Shown: in pieces, positions 53,662 through 61,691 of the stretch | Numbering within the stretch: position 1 is the first letter of the stretch | Layout: each line of letters begins with the position of its first letter | The notes under the pieces: model-generated | What the model was told of the DNA's origin: nothing | Database searches by the model: none | The model's input: only the letters and a program-made list of their open reading frames with translations | Origin: Bog-756 sp963841885 | Lineage (GTDB): Bacteria; Actinomycetota; Acidimicrobiia; Acidimicrobiales; RAAP-2 | Assembly: GCA_963841885.1 (NCBI GenBank) | Contig: CAWJEK010000009.1 | Coordinates: forward strand, 186,001 to 250,000 | Length of the DNA: 64,000 nucleotides | Reading direction: 5' to 3' | Made by a program: the position numbers and the translations under genes

Positions 53662-53691
53662 ATTGTACCGGGGTTTCCGGACGGTTGCGAA
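53662..53691 (-). promoter_or_regulatory. Predicted promoter of the Rpf-fusion gene
   Basis: On the minus strand TTCGCA (53686-53691) and TACAAT (53662-53667) are separated by 18 bases. This is among the best sigma70-like matches in the window. Confidence 0.5.
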
Positions 53692-53836
53692 GTCGGAAGG
53701 CGCCCCGGCTGTCGGCCCGAAAGTGGATATCCTGTGGATAAACCCCGGAACTTCCAGGTCGTCGTCGATGCCCGATGGAAGTGATCCGTCCGGATAAAAC
53801 TTTCGCCCATCGGATCGGACCGGGGGCCCGACAGGG
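53692..53836. other. Gene-free stretch with DnaA-box-like sites
   Basis: No gene is seen. The region is less GC-rich than its surroundings and contains TGTGGATAA (53733-53741), an exact DnaA box on the minus strand, and a degenerate one (AGTGGATAT, 53722-53730). Confidence 0.4.
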
Positions 53837-54220
53837 TCAGACCGGGGCGGTGGCCACCCGGTGGCCGGCACCGCCCAGGACGTCGATCGCCTGGTCGAGG
53901 TCCGCCTCGCGGACCAGCACCAGGTCGGTGTCGTAGGTGGACATCACGAACACCCCGACCTCGGCGGCGGCCAGCGGCACGGTGACCGAGGCGATGATCC
54001 CCACCAGGTCGAAGGCCAGCGGTCCGACGATGCGCAGCGTCCGCCACCCGCTCTCCACCTCGGCGCCCGGGGGCTCGTCCCCGGCGACGCACAGGACGGA
54101 GAGCTCGTCCGGGGTGCGGGTGACCGAATACAGGCGGGCGGCCGCCGGTGGCTCGGGCCACGGAGCGCCGGGGTCGAGGCGGCAGACCGAGTAGCGGTCC
54201 GGCTCGATCAGGAGTTCCAC
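53837..54220 (-). CDS. ACT-domain protein
   Basis: 127-residue small protein with tandem ACT-like folds. It has ELLIEPDRYSVCRLDPGAPW, RTPDELSVLCVAGDEPPGAE and the second half FDLVGIIASVTVPLAAAEVG followed by DTDLVLVREADLDQA. This matches the short CASTOR/ACT-type amino-acid-binding proteins. It follows pspAB closely on the same strand; GTG 54220 gives a gap of 11 bases. Its ligand and partner are unknown. Confidence 0.75.
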   Translation of the reverse strand: MELLIEPDRYSVCRLDPGAPWPEPPAAARLYSVTRTPDELSVLCVAGDEPPGAEVESGWRTLRIVGPLAFDLVGIIASVTVPLAAAEVGVFVMSTYDTDLVLVREADLDQAIDVLGGAGHRVATAPV

Positions 54221-54231
54221 CTCGGACCGGC

Positions 54232-54855
54232 TCAGCCGACGGGCAGGTCCCAGAGGGGGAACCAGCGGTCGAGGTCGGTCTCCACCTTCAGGTCGTCGGC
54301 GAGGAGACTGCGCAGCTTGAACTCCTCCTCGGTCGAACGCTGCTCGTGGCCGGTGGGCACGAAGGGGTAGAACGTGCCCCGCTTGAACAGGTAGACGAGG
54401 TAGGACGTGGAGGCGAGCACGGTGCCGTCGCCGACCGTGGCCCCCTCCCGGGCGGCGTCGTCCGGCGAGGCGTCCGGCAGCCGGGCGAGGCCGAAGACCG
54501 AGCAGAGCAGCTGCGGGCCCCAGCCGGCATCCGCCAGGGACGAGTTGACCAGGTGGATCTGGGTGACGAGGGCCTCCACGTCGGGATCCTGGACGACCAG
54601 CCACTGGTAGCCGAACGAGTCGGTGCTCGAGGTGATCCCGGCCGCCCCCTCCATCGAGAGGAGCTTGACCACCTCGGCCTGCATGTCGGCGAACCCCTGG
54701 CCGGAGGGCGGCTTGAAGCAGACACCGGCATGGCCGGAGAAGGTGGTGGCCGACGCACTCTGCAGGGTGATGGAGGCCGAGGGCAGGGCGAAGAGCGCGT
54801 CGAGGTTCGACTGGACCGGCTTGGTCCGCCCGAGCAGCGTGTCGAACAGCCCCAT
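54232..54855 (-). CDS. pspAB: PspA-associated protein PspAB
   Basis: 207-residue soluble protein starting MGLFDTLLGRTKPVQSNLDA, with AGVCFKPPSGQGFADMQAEV, QIHLVNSSLADAGWGPQLLC and SYLVYLFKRGTFYPFVPTG. This matches the actinobacterial PspAB family found downstream of htpX in PspA clusters. The function is unknown; an envelope-stress role is inferred from context. Confidence 0.85.
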   Translation of the reverse strand: MGLFDTLLGRTKPVQSNLDALFALPSASITLQSASATTFSGHAGVCFKPPSGQGFADMQAEVVKLLSMEGAAGITSSTDSFGYQWLVVQDPDVEALVTQIHLVNSSLADAGWGPQLLCSVFGLARLPDASPDDAAREGATVGDGTVLASTSYLVYLFKRGTFYPFVPTGHEQRSTEEEFKLRSLLADDLKVETDLDRWFPLWDLPVG

Positions 54856-54895
54856 CAGGCGTCCCGGACGGGCACGGACCGGAGGCTGGGGGAGC

Positions 54896-55846
54896 TCACG
54901 AGGGCCGGCCCATCTCGGCCTCGAGGGCGGCGAGCTGGGCCAGGCGCTGGTCGAGCGACGGATGGGTCGAGAAGAGGGTGGAGATGCTGACCCCCGACTT
55001 GGCGACGGCCGGCGTGAAGTAGAAGGCGTTGAAGGTCTCGGTGGAGCGCAGGTCCCGGGTCGGGATCCGGGCGATGTCCCCGGTGACCTTGACGAGCGCC
55101 GACGCCAGGACCGACGGCTGACCGGTGAGCAGGGCGCCGGAACGGTCGGCGGCGAGCTCCCGGTAGCGGGACAGGGCCATGGTCAGCAGGAAGCTGATGG
55201 CGTAGACCACGACCGACACCACGAGGATGGCGAGTTCGACCATGGCGGCGTTGTCGCCGCCCTGGTTGTTGTTGCCGCCCCGGCCGCCGCCCATGCCGCC
55301 GCCGAACCCGCCCATCATCCCGGTCCAGAGCATCATCCGGGTCACCAGGCCGGCCAGCATGCCGAGGAAGCTGGCGATGGTCATGACGGCCACGTCGCGG
55401 TGGGCCACGTGGGAGAGCTCGTGGGCCAGTACCGCCTCGAGCTCGGGCTCGTCGAGGCGGCGCATGAGCCCGGTGGTGGCGCAGACCACCGCGCTGTTGG
55501 GGCTGCGTCCGGTGGCGAAGGCGTTCGGCACGTCGGTGTCGGCCACGGCCACCCGGGGCTTCTTCATGTCGGCCATGGCGCAGAGCCGGTCGATGGCCCC
55601 GTGGAGCTGGGGAGCCTGCTCGGGGGTGACGATGCGGCCGCCCATGCCGTAGAGGGCGATCTTGTCGGAGAACCAGTACTGGCAGAACAGCAGGGCCCCG
55701 GCGATGATCAGCACGGCGGCGTAGGAGATGCCGACGGCGATGAGCAGGCCGATGACCGCTCCGTAGAGCAGGACGATCATGAGCCCGGTGGTGAACATGC
55801 GCAGGGTGAGGCCCCGGTCGTTCGGGATGTTGCGGGCGGTGCTCAT
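54896..55846 (-). CDS. htpX: Zinc metalloprotease HtpX
   Basis: 316-residue membrane M48 protease for quality control of membrane proteins. It has two N-terminal spans (MFTTGLMIVLLYGAVIGLLI, AAVLIIAGALLFCQYWF), the zinc motif EAVLAHELSHVAHRDV (HExxH), two further spans and the downstream Glu in RYRELAADRSGALLTGQ. A Gly/Asn-rich loop (GGFGGGMGGGRGGNNNQGG) separates spans 3 and 4. It lies in the pspA-pspAA-htpX-pspAB operon. Confidence 0.94.
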   Translation of the reverse strand: MSTARNIPNDRGLTLRMFTTGLMIVLLYGAVIGLLIAVGISYAAVLIIAGALLFCQYWFSDKIALYGMGGRIVTPEQAPQLHGAIDRLCAMADMKKPRVAVADTDVPNAFATGRSPNSAVVCATTGLMRRLDEPELEAVLAHELSHVAHRDVAVMTIASFLGMLAGLVTRMMLWTGMMGGFGGGMGGGRGGNNNQGGDNAAMVELAILVVSVVVYAISFLLTMALSRYRELAADRSGALLTGQPSVLASALVKVTGDIARIPTRDLRSTETFNAFYFTPAVAKSGVSISTLFSTHPSLDQRLAQLAALEAEMGRPS

Positions 55847-55881
55847 GGCGCGGTCCTGGTGCGGTGGGCGGACGGACAAGG

Positions 55882-56161
55882 TCAGACGCGCTCCCCGCCG
55901 GGCTCGTCGAGCAGGGCCTTCGTCTCCGACAGGGTGGCGTCCGAGAACGGCACCACGAGGTCCGAGGCGGTGAAGGAGTCGGGCGGGCAGCAGCGAGCCG
56001 ACCGACCGGACCTCGGCGATCACCGCCGCCAGGGCCGCGGCGAAGGCACCGTCGTCGTCCCCGTCGACGGCCGCGTTGAGCGTGGCCTCGAGCTCACCGA
56101 GGGCTCCCCGGTCGGCGTCGGGAACGTCGTACTGGCCCTCACCGAGGATGCGGACGATCAC
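55882..56161 (-). CDS. pspAA: PspA-associated protein PspAA (frame broken once)
   Basis: About 92 residues. It starts VIVRILGEGQYDVPDADRGA and continues LGELEATLNAAVDGDDDGAF, ALAAVIAEVRSVGSLLPA; one extra C near 55985 moves the frame to DSFTASDLVVPFSDATLSET and the stop at 55882. This matches the PspAA family. GTG 56161 overlaps the corrected pspA stop in GTGA. Without correction it is read as an in-frame extension of pspA. Confidence 0.82.
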
Positions 56162-56929
56162 TTCGGGGCCTCGGCATCGGCGGCCGGCGCCGCCGTCCTC
56201 GGCCGGGCCGAGCTGGGCCGGGGCGGTCCCGCCGGTGCCGATCTCGGCCTTGAGCGCGGCCAGGTCGGCGTCGACCGAGCTGGCCGAGGAGACCTGGTCG
56301 AGCTGGGCCTGGATGTCGTCGACCGGATTGGCCAGGTCGGTCAGGGCACCCGAGGAGAGCAGCTCATCCATGGCCCCGGCCCGGGCCTGCATGCTGTCGA
56401 TCTTGTCCTGGGCCCGCTGGACGGACATACCGGCGTCGCCCATCGACTCCGAGATGCCCGACACGGCCTCGCCGATCTTGGTCTGGGCCTCGGCCGCCGT
56501 GTAGGTGGCCTTCATGGTCTCCTTCTTGGTGCGGAAGGCGTCCACCTGGGCCTGGAGGTTCTGTGCGGTGGCGATCAGCTTGGTCTCCTGGTCGGCCACC
56601 TGCTGGTGCTGGGTCTGGAGCTCGGCGAGCTGCGGGGCGATGGCCGCCCGCCGGGCCAGGGCCTCACGGGCGAGGTCCTCGCGGTTCTGGGAGAGCGCGT
56701 CCTTCGCCTGCTGCTGCAGCTTGTCGGCCTGACCCTGGAGCTGGGTGGCCTGCAGTTCGATCCGCTTCTTGGCGGTGGTGACGTCGGCCACGCTGCGCCG
56801 CACCTTCTGGAGGTTCTCCAGCAGCTTCTGGTAGGAGAGGTCCAGGGACTCCCGGGGATCCTCCGCCTTGTCCAGGAGCTTGTTGGTCTTGGCCTGGAGA
56901 ATCCCTGACATCCGCTTCATGACACCCAT
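56158..56929 (-). CDS. pspA: PspA/IM30 family protein (frame broken near the end)
   Basis: Membrane-repair coiled-coil protein of about 256 residues after correction. It begins MGVMKRMSGILQAKTNKLLD and shows the ESCRT-III-like helices SLDLSYQKLLENLQKVRRSV, ATQLQGQADKLQQQAKDALS and YTAAEAQTKIGEAVSGI. An Ala-rich C-terminus has VDADLAALKAEIG. One extra base near 56190 would restore the end ADAEAPK and a TGA overlapping pspAA. As read, the two proteins form one fused frame. First gene of the Psp operon; ATG 56929 has AAGGA upstream. Confidence 0.88.
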
Positions 56930-56982
56930 TGGCGACGGTCCTTCCTCACGCTCAACCTGCAGTGTATGCCCCGGCATCCCGG

Positions 56983-56988
56983 TAGCGT
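56983..56988 (+). promoter_or_regulatory. Putative -10 box of mca
   Basis: TAGCGT ends seven bases before GTG 56996. Confidence 0.35.
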
Positions 56989-56995
56989 GATCGGC

Positions 56996-57902
56996 GTGCC
57001 CGCCGAACGCTGTCTGCTGACCGTCCACGCCCACCCCGACGACGAAGCCTCCAAGGGCGCGGGGACCGTCGCCCGCTACCACGCCGAGGGCGTGCACACC
57101 GTGCTCGTGTGCTGCACCGACGGCGCCGAGGGCGAGATCCTGAACCCGGCACTCGACACCCCCGAGGTGCGGGCGCGACATCGCCGCCGTGCGGCGCCGC
57201 GAACTCGACGACGCCACCGCCGTCATCGGCTACGACGAGGTGGTGATGCTCGGCTACCGCGATTCGGGCATGGCCGGGTCGGAGGCCAACGCCAACCCGG
57301 AATGCTTCGCCGCCGCCCCGCTGGACGAGGCGACCGGCCGCCTGGTGGCGATCGTCCGCCGCACCCGGCCCCAGGTGATGGTGATCTACGGGGACGACCA
57401 GTCCGGCTACCCGCACCCGGACCACCTGCGGGTCCACGAGGCCGGTCTGGCCGCCTTCCGCGCCGCCGGGGACCCGGCCCGGTACCCCGACGCCGGCGCC
57501 GGCCCACCAGCCCGCCAAGCTCTACTACTCGATCCACTCGGCCGCCCGGTTCCGGGCCATCCACGACAAGTTCGTCGAGCTGGGCATCGAGTCGCCGTTC
57601 GACGACGACTGGCGGGCCCGGTGGGACACGATGCCCGACGAGGTGGCCACCACGGTCGTCGACATCACCGGGTACACCCACGTGCGGCGAGAGGCCCTGC
57701 TGGCCCACGCCACCCAGGTCGACCCGACGTCGCGGTTCTGGTTCGGGCTGCCACCCGAGGTGATGGAGACCATCCAGCCCCACGACGACTACCGGCTGGC
57801 GTTGGTCGGCGATCCCGACGGCGCCCTGTCCGGAGCCGACGCCGAGCGGGGCCGTCGAGACCGACCTCTTCGCCGGCGCTGGCCGCGGTGTCCGCCCGGT
57901 GA
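56996..57902 (+). CDS. mca: Mycothiol S-conjugate amidase-like LmbE protein (frame broken four times)
   Basis: Zinc amidase of the LmbE/PIG-L fold, about 300 residues after correction. Pieces in successive frames are LTVHAHPDDEASKGAGTVAR (zinc AHPDDE motif), TDGAEGEILNPALDTPEVRA; VVMLGYRDSGMAGSEANANP, YGDDQSGYPHPDHLRVHEAG (second zinc HPDH); AKLYYSIHSAARFRAIHDKF, EALLAHATQVDPTSRFWFGL; and AVETDLFAG. All breaks (~57172, ~57502, ~57849, ~57885) fit single extra bases. Mca cleaves mycothiol conjugates in detoxification; MshB is a related alternative, but the length and the AHATQVDP segment favour Mca. Confidence 0.82.
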
Positions 57903-58291
57903 CGGCCCCGCTGGTTGACCGACGGCTGGTTCGAGGCGGCCGGCTCCGCCCTGGAAGGGCTGGCGCGGTCCGCCCACCCTGGAGGGCACCGTCGTGGTCG
58001 AGGTGGTCGGTGGTCCCGACGGCGACGCGGCCGGCCACGCCGCCTTCGCCGGGGGGCGCCTGGTGAGCGTCGGCGCGGGCCCGGCGGCCGCACCCGACCT
58101 CACCCTGACCCTGTCCGACGCCGACGCCCGGGCCGTGGTGTCGGGTGACCTCGATCCCGTCGGTGGCGTTCATGCAGGGGCGGATGAAGGTGGCCGGCGC
58201 CATGGCCCCCCTGCTCGACCTGCTGGCCCTGGCGGGCACCGACGAGGGCCGGGCGCGCCTCGGGCGGGTGGCCGAGCTCACCGAGTTCTAG
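57899..58291 (+). CDS. SCP2 sterol-binding-domain protein (frame broken three times)
   Basis: About 129 residues after removing extra bases near 57913, 57977 and 58158. Pieces: GWFEAAGSALEGLARS, VVVEVVGGPDGDAAGHAAFA, DLTLTLSDADARAVVSGDLD, then VAFMQGRMKVAGAMAPLLDL. The last piece is the SCP2 hallmark (QGRMKVxG). Single-domain SCP2 proteins bind lipids or CoA esters. GTG 57899 overlaps the mca stop in GTGA. The 3' end overlaps the convergent membrane protein gene by 14 bases. Confidence 0.75.
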
Positions 58292-58944
58292 GGTCGAGCC
58301 GCGGCCGGCCAGCCGGCCTGGCGGAGGCGAGGCGAGCCCCGCCCCCCAGGAAGGGGAGGTGGACGACACCGGCGCTCTGCAGGAGGATCAGGGTCACGGC
58401 CGTGACCACGACCACCACGAGCAGCACCACGAGGAAGGGCTGGACCCGGTCCCATCCGGTGCGCCGTATCCGACGGCGCAGGCGGGCCGGGGCCACCGTG
58501 GTGACCGTGGAGAGTCCCGGCCGGTCCCCGGTGGCGGACGGCGAAGGCGTCCCGATGACGGGCGGCCAGGTCGGCCGGGTCGGTCCCCGACCGGAGGAAC
58601 CGGTAGGTTCCGGTGCGGGTCTGGACGCTCATGCAGGGCCCCGGCCTCGGCGTGGGGGAGGCGGCGGTCCGCCGCCGGTCGGGCGTCGGACCCGGGCGGG
58701 TCCACCGGCGGCGGCGCCGGCCGTCCGCCTCGGGCCGGTCGCGCTCCGGGTCGACCCACCACGCCGGGATCACCCCACCGCCCACGGCTCCACGGCGTGC
58801 GCCACCACCGACTCCCACGGCAGGATCCGGGGGCTCCCCCCGCCGGCGGACGACGCCGATGCCGGTGTCGTCGACCACCACCGAGTCGATGTGGGTGGGG
58901 TCGTAGCCGTGGGGATCGAGCAGCAGCAGGCCGGTGACGGTCAC
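58278..58944 (-). CDS. Conserved hypothetical protein with C-terminal membrane helix (multiple frame breaks)
   Basis: Roughly 215 residues can be pieced together from three frames. GTG 58944 starts VTVTGLLLLDPHGYDPTHID and VVVDDTGIGVVRRRG. A second frame gives RILPWESVVAHAVEPWAVG, then VIPAWWVDPERDRPEADG, RLPHAEAGAL, VQTRTGTYRFLRSGTDPADL, and finally a membrane span (PFLVVLLVVVVVTAVTLILL). The WWVDPE and HAVEPW blocks look like an actinobacterial family of unknown function. The frames alternate so often that the exact sequence cannot be trusted. Confidence 0.5.
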
Positions 58945-58998
58945 GGCCTCGGGGCGCGGGTCCGACCGGACCGGGTGCGCCGGGCCCGGTCGCCGTGG

Positions 58999-59841
58999 TC
59001 ACGGTCGGACGGGATGGCGCATGGCGTCGCGCAGGGGTCGGTAGCCGATGGGCTGGGCCCCGGCGGCGTCGATGGCCGCGGCCACGGCGGGATCGTCGAC
59101 CAGGAGGGCGAGGTCGGCCACCCTCGACGGCCCAGTCCGCGGTGGCGGCCCGGAGCTCGGGGCTGTCCACGGCCGGATGCAGGGTGATCTCGGTCACGCC
59201 GGGCCCGAGCGAGCCGAGCGCGTCGAGCAGCGCCTCGCGGCCCCCGACGGCGGGCACGGTGACCGCCCGGTCGGCGAACAGGACGCCTTCCTCGGCGGCC
59301 AGCCGGCGGATGGGGAAGCCCACGTTGGGCTCGACCGCGTCGTCGGGCAGGCGGAGGGGGAGGCCGAAGTCGACGGCGAGCTCGAGGTAGACGTCGAAGA
59401 ACTCGGGCCGGAGCACCAACGCGTCCATGTGGGCGTCGAGGTGGCTGATGTCGAAGCCCCACAGCACGGCCCGCTCGACCTGGGCCCGGCACTCCCGACG
59501 TACCTCGTCGAGGTCGGCGTGGTCCCACACGTCCGTGACCGTGCGGGGGAATCCGCCGTCGCCGTCGAGGAGCGACGGTGCCTGCGTGATCGGTCCCCAG
59601 CGGTAGAGGTCGTGCTCGGCGTTCAGGGTGAGGCGCACCCCCACGTCGTCGCCCCGGAACCGCGATGCCGCTTCGCGGGCCCATGGAGCGGGGACCAGCA
59701 GCGAGGCCGAGGTGGCAGCCCCTCGCGGAGCGCGTCGTAGACGCCGGTGGTGGCCGCGTGGCACAGCCCGAGGTCGGCGCAGTTGAGGATCAGGAAGCGG
59801 GTGTCGGGGGCAGCCCCGAGCCGCTCGGCCACGGACGACAT
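58999..59841 (-). CDS. ChbG/HpnK (YdjC)-family deacetylase-like protein (frame broken twice)
   Basis: About 280 residues. ATG 59841 gives SVAERLGAAPDTRFLILNCA, DLGLCHAATTGVYDALREG. After a one-base loss in a G run (~59720) the frame continues with SASLLVPAPWAREAASRFRG, DDVGVRLTLNAEHD, ISHLDAHMDALVLRPEFFDV and VTEITLHPAVDSPEL. An extra base near 59125 leads to the C-terminus VADLALLVDDPAVAAAIDAA. NCADLGL, HLDAHMD and TLHP are the family's metal and catalytic positions. ChbG-type enzymes remove acetyl groups from amino sugars. TACGGT lies seven bases before the ATG. Confidence 0.82.
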
Positions 59842-59866
59842 GCCCCGAACCGTAGTCGGCGACCGG

Positions 59867-60120
59867 TCAGGCGGCGCGTCCCGGACCGGCCCGGAGCCGG
59901 GCCCGGGCCTCGGCGACGCCCCTGATGCCGACCTGGCGGGTCGTGCGTCGTCGAGCCGCCATGGACGCTCGTCGTCCCCTCCCTCGCCCGTCGGTCGGCT
60001 GCCGTCGCCCCCGGTGCCGCCCGGGTCGGGCAGGGCCGCCGGGCCGGACGCCGGATCGGTGTCGGTCAGGGGGAGCGGGAGCTGCACTCCCCGGATGCGG
60101 GTCACGCGGTCGGTGCTCAT
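59867..60120 (-). CDS. Small conserved hypothetical protein (frame broken once)
   Basis: About 84 residues if one lost base near 59948 is restored. It starts MSTDRVTRIRGVQLPLPLTD, has a Pro/Gly/Asp-rich middle and, after correction, ends RQVGIRGVAEARARLRAG. This basic C-terminal helix, preceded by WRLDD, recurs in small actinobacterial proteins of unknown role. Uncorrected, the frame runs into hpnK. It is divergent from the LLM gene at 60157. Confidence 0.5.
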
Positions 60121-60156
60121 GGGAGCAGTGTGCCGGAAGGGTGTAATACGGAGGCC

Positions 60157-61140
60157 ATGACCGCAGACGTCGCCACCGACCCGCCCGCCGGGGCCCGCCA
60201 CGGGATCACCGTCCCCTTCGACGGGATCCCGCTCACCGAGCACCGCCGTTGGTACGAGGACCTGCTCCGCCTGGGCTACACCGACGTCTGGTCGGCCGAG
60301 ACCGACGGTCTCGACGGATTCACCCCCCTCGCCCTCGCCGCCGCCTGGACCCCGGCCCTGCAGCTGGGCGTGGCCATCATCCCGGCGTACACGCGGGGGC
60401 CGGCGCTCCTCGCCCAGAGCGTGGCCGCCCTGGCCGAGGCCGCCCCCGGCCACTTCACCTTCGGACTCGGGACCTCCTCGGACGTGATCGTGACCCGTTG
60501 GAACGGGGTGCCCTTCACCGAGCCCTACAAGCGGGTGCGGGACACGATCGCCTTCCTGCGGGAGGCTCTGGCCGGAGGCAAGGTGGACACCGCCTACGAC
60601 ACCTTCGAGGTCCGGGGGTTCCGTCTGGCCCGCCCGGTCGAACACCCACCGCCCATCTTCCTCGCCGCCCTGCGCCCGGGCATGCTCCGCCTGGCCGGCC
60701 GGGCGGCCGACGGGGTCATCATCAACTGGCTCTCGGCCTCGGACGTGGCCACCGTGACGCCCGAGGTCGGGGCCGACGTACCCGTGGCCGCCCGGATCTT
60801 CGTGATCCCGAGCGAGGACGCCGACATGTGCCGGGCCATCGGGCGCCGGATGATCACCGCGTACCTGAACGTCGGCGTCTACGCCGAGTTCCACCGGTGG
60901 CTCGGACGGGAGCACGCGCTCGGCGACATGTGGCGGCTGTGGAAGGAGGGGGACCGCAAAGCCGCCCTCGACGCCGTTCCCGACGAGGTGGTCGACGACC
61001 TGATCGTGCACGGATCGTTCGCCGAGTGCCGTGACCAGGTGGCCCGATACGTGGCCAACGGGGTCGACATCCCGGTCCTGGCCGTCCTGCCCTTCGGCGT
61101 CGATCTGGCCGACGCCGTGGAGGGACTCGCCCCCCGCTGA
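60157..61140 (+). CDS. LLM-class F420-dependent oxidoreductase
   Basis: 327-residue luciferase-like TIM-barrel protein. It has HGITVPFDGIPLTEHRRWYE, YTDVWSAETDGLDGFTPLAL, LQLGVAIIPAYTRGPALLAQ, PGHFTFGLGTSSDVIVTRWN and PPIFLAALRPGMLRLAGRAA. F420 rather than FMN use is inferred from the actinobacterial family. ATG 60157 lies seven bases after TAATAC (60144-60149) and next to GGAGG, so it may be leaderless. It is convergent with the lumazine synthase gene. Confidence 0.9.
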   Translation: MTADVATDPPAGARHGITVPFDGIPLTEHRRWYEDLLRLGYTDVWSAETDGLDGFTPLALAAAWTPALQLGVAIIPAYTRGPALLAQSVAALAEAAPGHFTFGLGTSSDVIVTRWNGVPFTEPYKRVRDTIAFLREALAGGKVDTAYDTFEVRGFRLARPVEHPPPIFLAALRPGMLRLAGRAADGVIINWLSASDVATVTPEVGADVPVAARIFVIPSEDADMCRAIGRRMITAYLNVGVYAEFHRWLGREHALGDMWRLWKEGDRKAALDAVPDEVVDDLIVHGSFAECRDQVARYVANGVDIPVLAVLPFGVDLADAVEGLAPR

Positions 61141-61153
61141 CGCGATCGGGGCG

Positions 61154-61651
61154 TCAGGCGGCGCGGCCCGGGAGGGCCGCCAGGCTGTCGACGGTGCGGG
61201 CGCAGGCCCGGGCCGCCTCGATCCCCTTGGTCCTCAGGTGGTCGGCGAAGAACCCGGAATGGGCGTCGTGCCCGTGGAACTGGTGGGGGGTGAGGACGAC
61301 CGACAACACGGGCACGTCGGTGTCGAGCTGGACGCGCATCAGGCCCCCGACCACCGCCTCGGCGACGAACTCGTGACGGTAGATGCCACCGTCGACGACC
61401 AGACCGGCCCCGACCACGGCGGCGTACGCTCCGGAGCCGGCGAGCCGCTTGGCGTGCAGCGGGATCTCGAACGCACCGGGAACCCGGAAGAGATCGATCC
61501 GGTCCGGATCCGTCCCGAGCCGGGTGATCTCCTCCACGAAGGCGTCGCGGCAGCGGTCGACCAGTTCACCGTGCCACTCGGACTGGACGAAGGCGATCCG
61601 GGCCGGGGCCGCTGACGGGCGTCCGCTCGGGTGCTGGGCGGGACCGGGCAT
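61154..61651 (-). CDS. ribH: 6,7-dimethyl-8-ribityllumazine synthase, type II (RibH2-like)
   Basis: 165-residue lumazine synthase that condenses the pyrimidine and dihydroxybutanone phosphate precursors of riboflavin. It has RIAFVQSEWHGELVDRCRDA, RVPGAFEIPLHAKRLAGSG, GAGLVVDGGIYRHEFVAEAV, GLMRVQLDTDVPVLSVVLTP and HQFHGHDAHSGFFADHL. The GGIYRHEFV and HxFH features match the Brucella/Rhizobium RibH2 type rather than the canonical form. No other rib gene is adjacent. GAGGAG lies five bases before ATG 61651, and a palindromic operator covers the promoter. Confidence 0.9.
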   Translation of the reverse strand: MPGPAQHPSGRPSAAPARIAFVQSEWHGELVDRCRDAFVEEITRLGTDPDRIDLFRVPGAFEIPLHAKRLAGSGAYAAVVGAGLVVDGGIYRHEFVAEAVVGGLMRVQLDTDVPVLSVVLTPHQFHGHDAHSGFFADHLRTKGIEAARACARTVDSLAALPGRAA

Positions 61652-61673
61652 GGGGACTCCTCGGGAACGGGAA

Positions 61674-61691
61674 ACTAGAACAAGTTCTAGT
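61674..61691. promoter_or_regulatory. Perfect palindromic operator (KstR/TetR-type) upstream of ribH2
   Basis: ACTAGAACAAGTTCTAGT is an 8-bp perfect inverted repeat with a two-base centre. Its core TAGAACAAGTTCTA fits the mycobacterial KstR pattern TnnAACnnGTTnnA. The site lies 23-40 bases before the ribH2 start codon. Confidence 0.7.

Noticed and set aside
53692..53836. Replication origin
   Set aside because: Only one exact DnaA box is present and dnaA, dnaN, gyrB or rpmH are not nearby.
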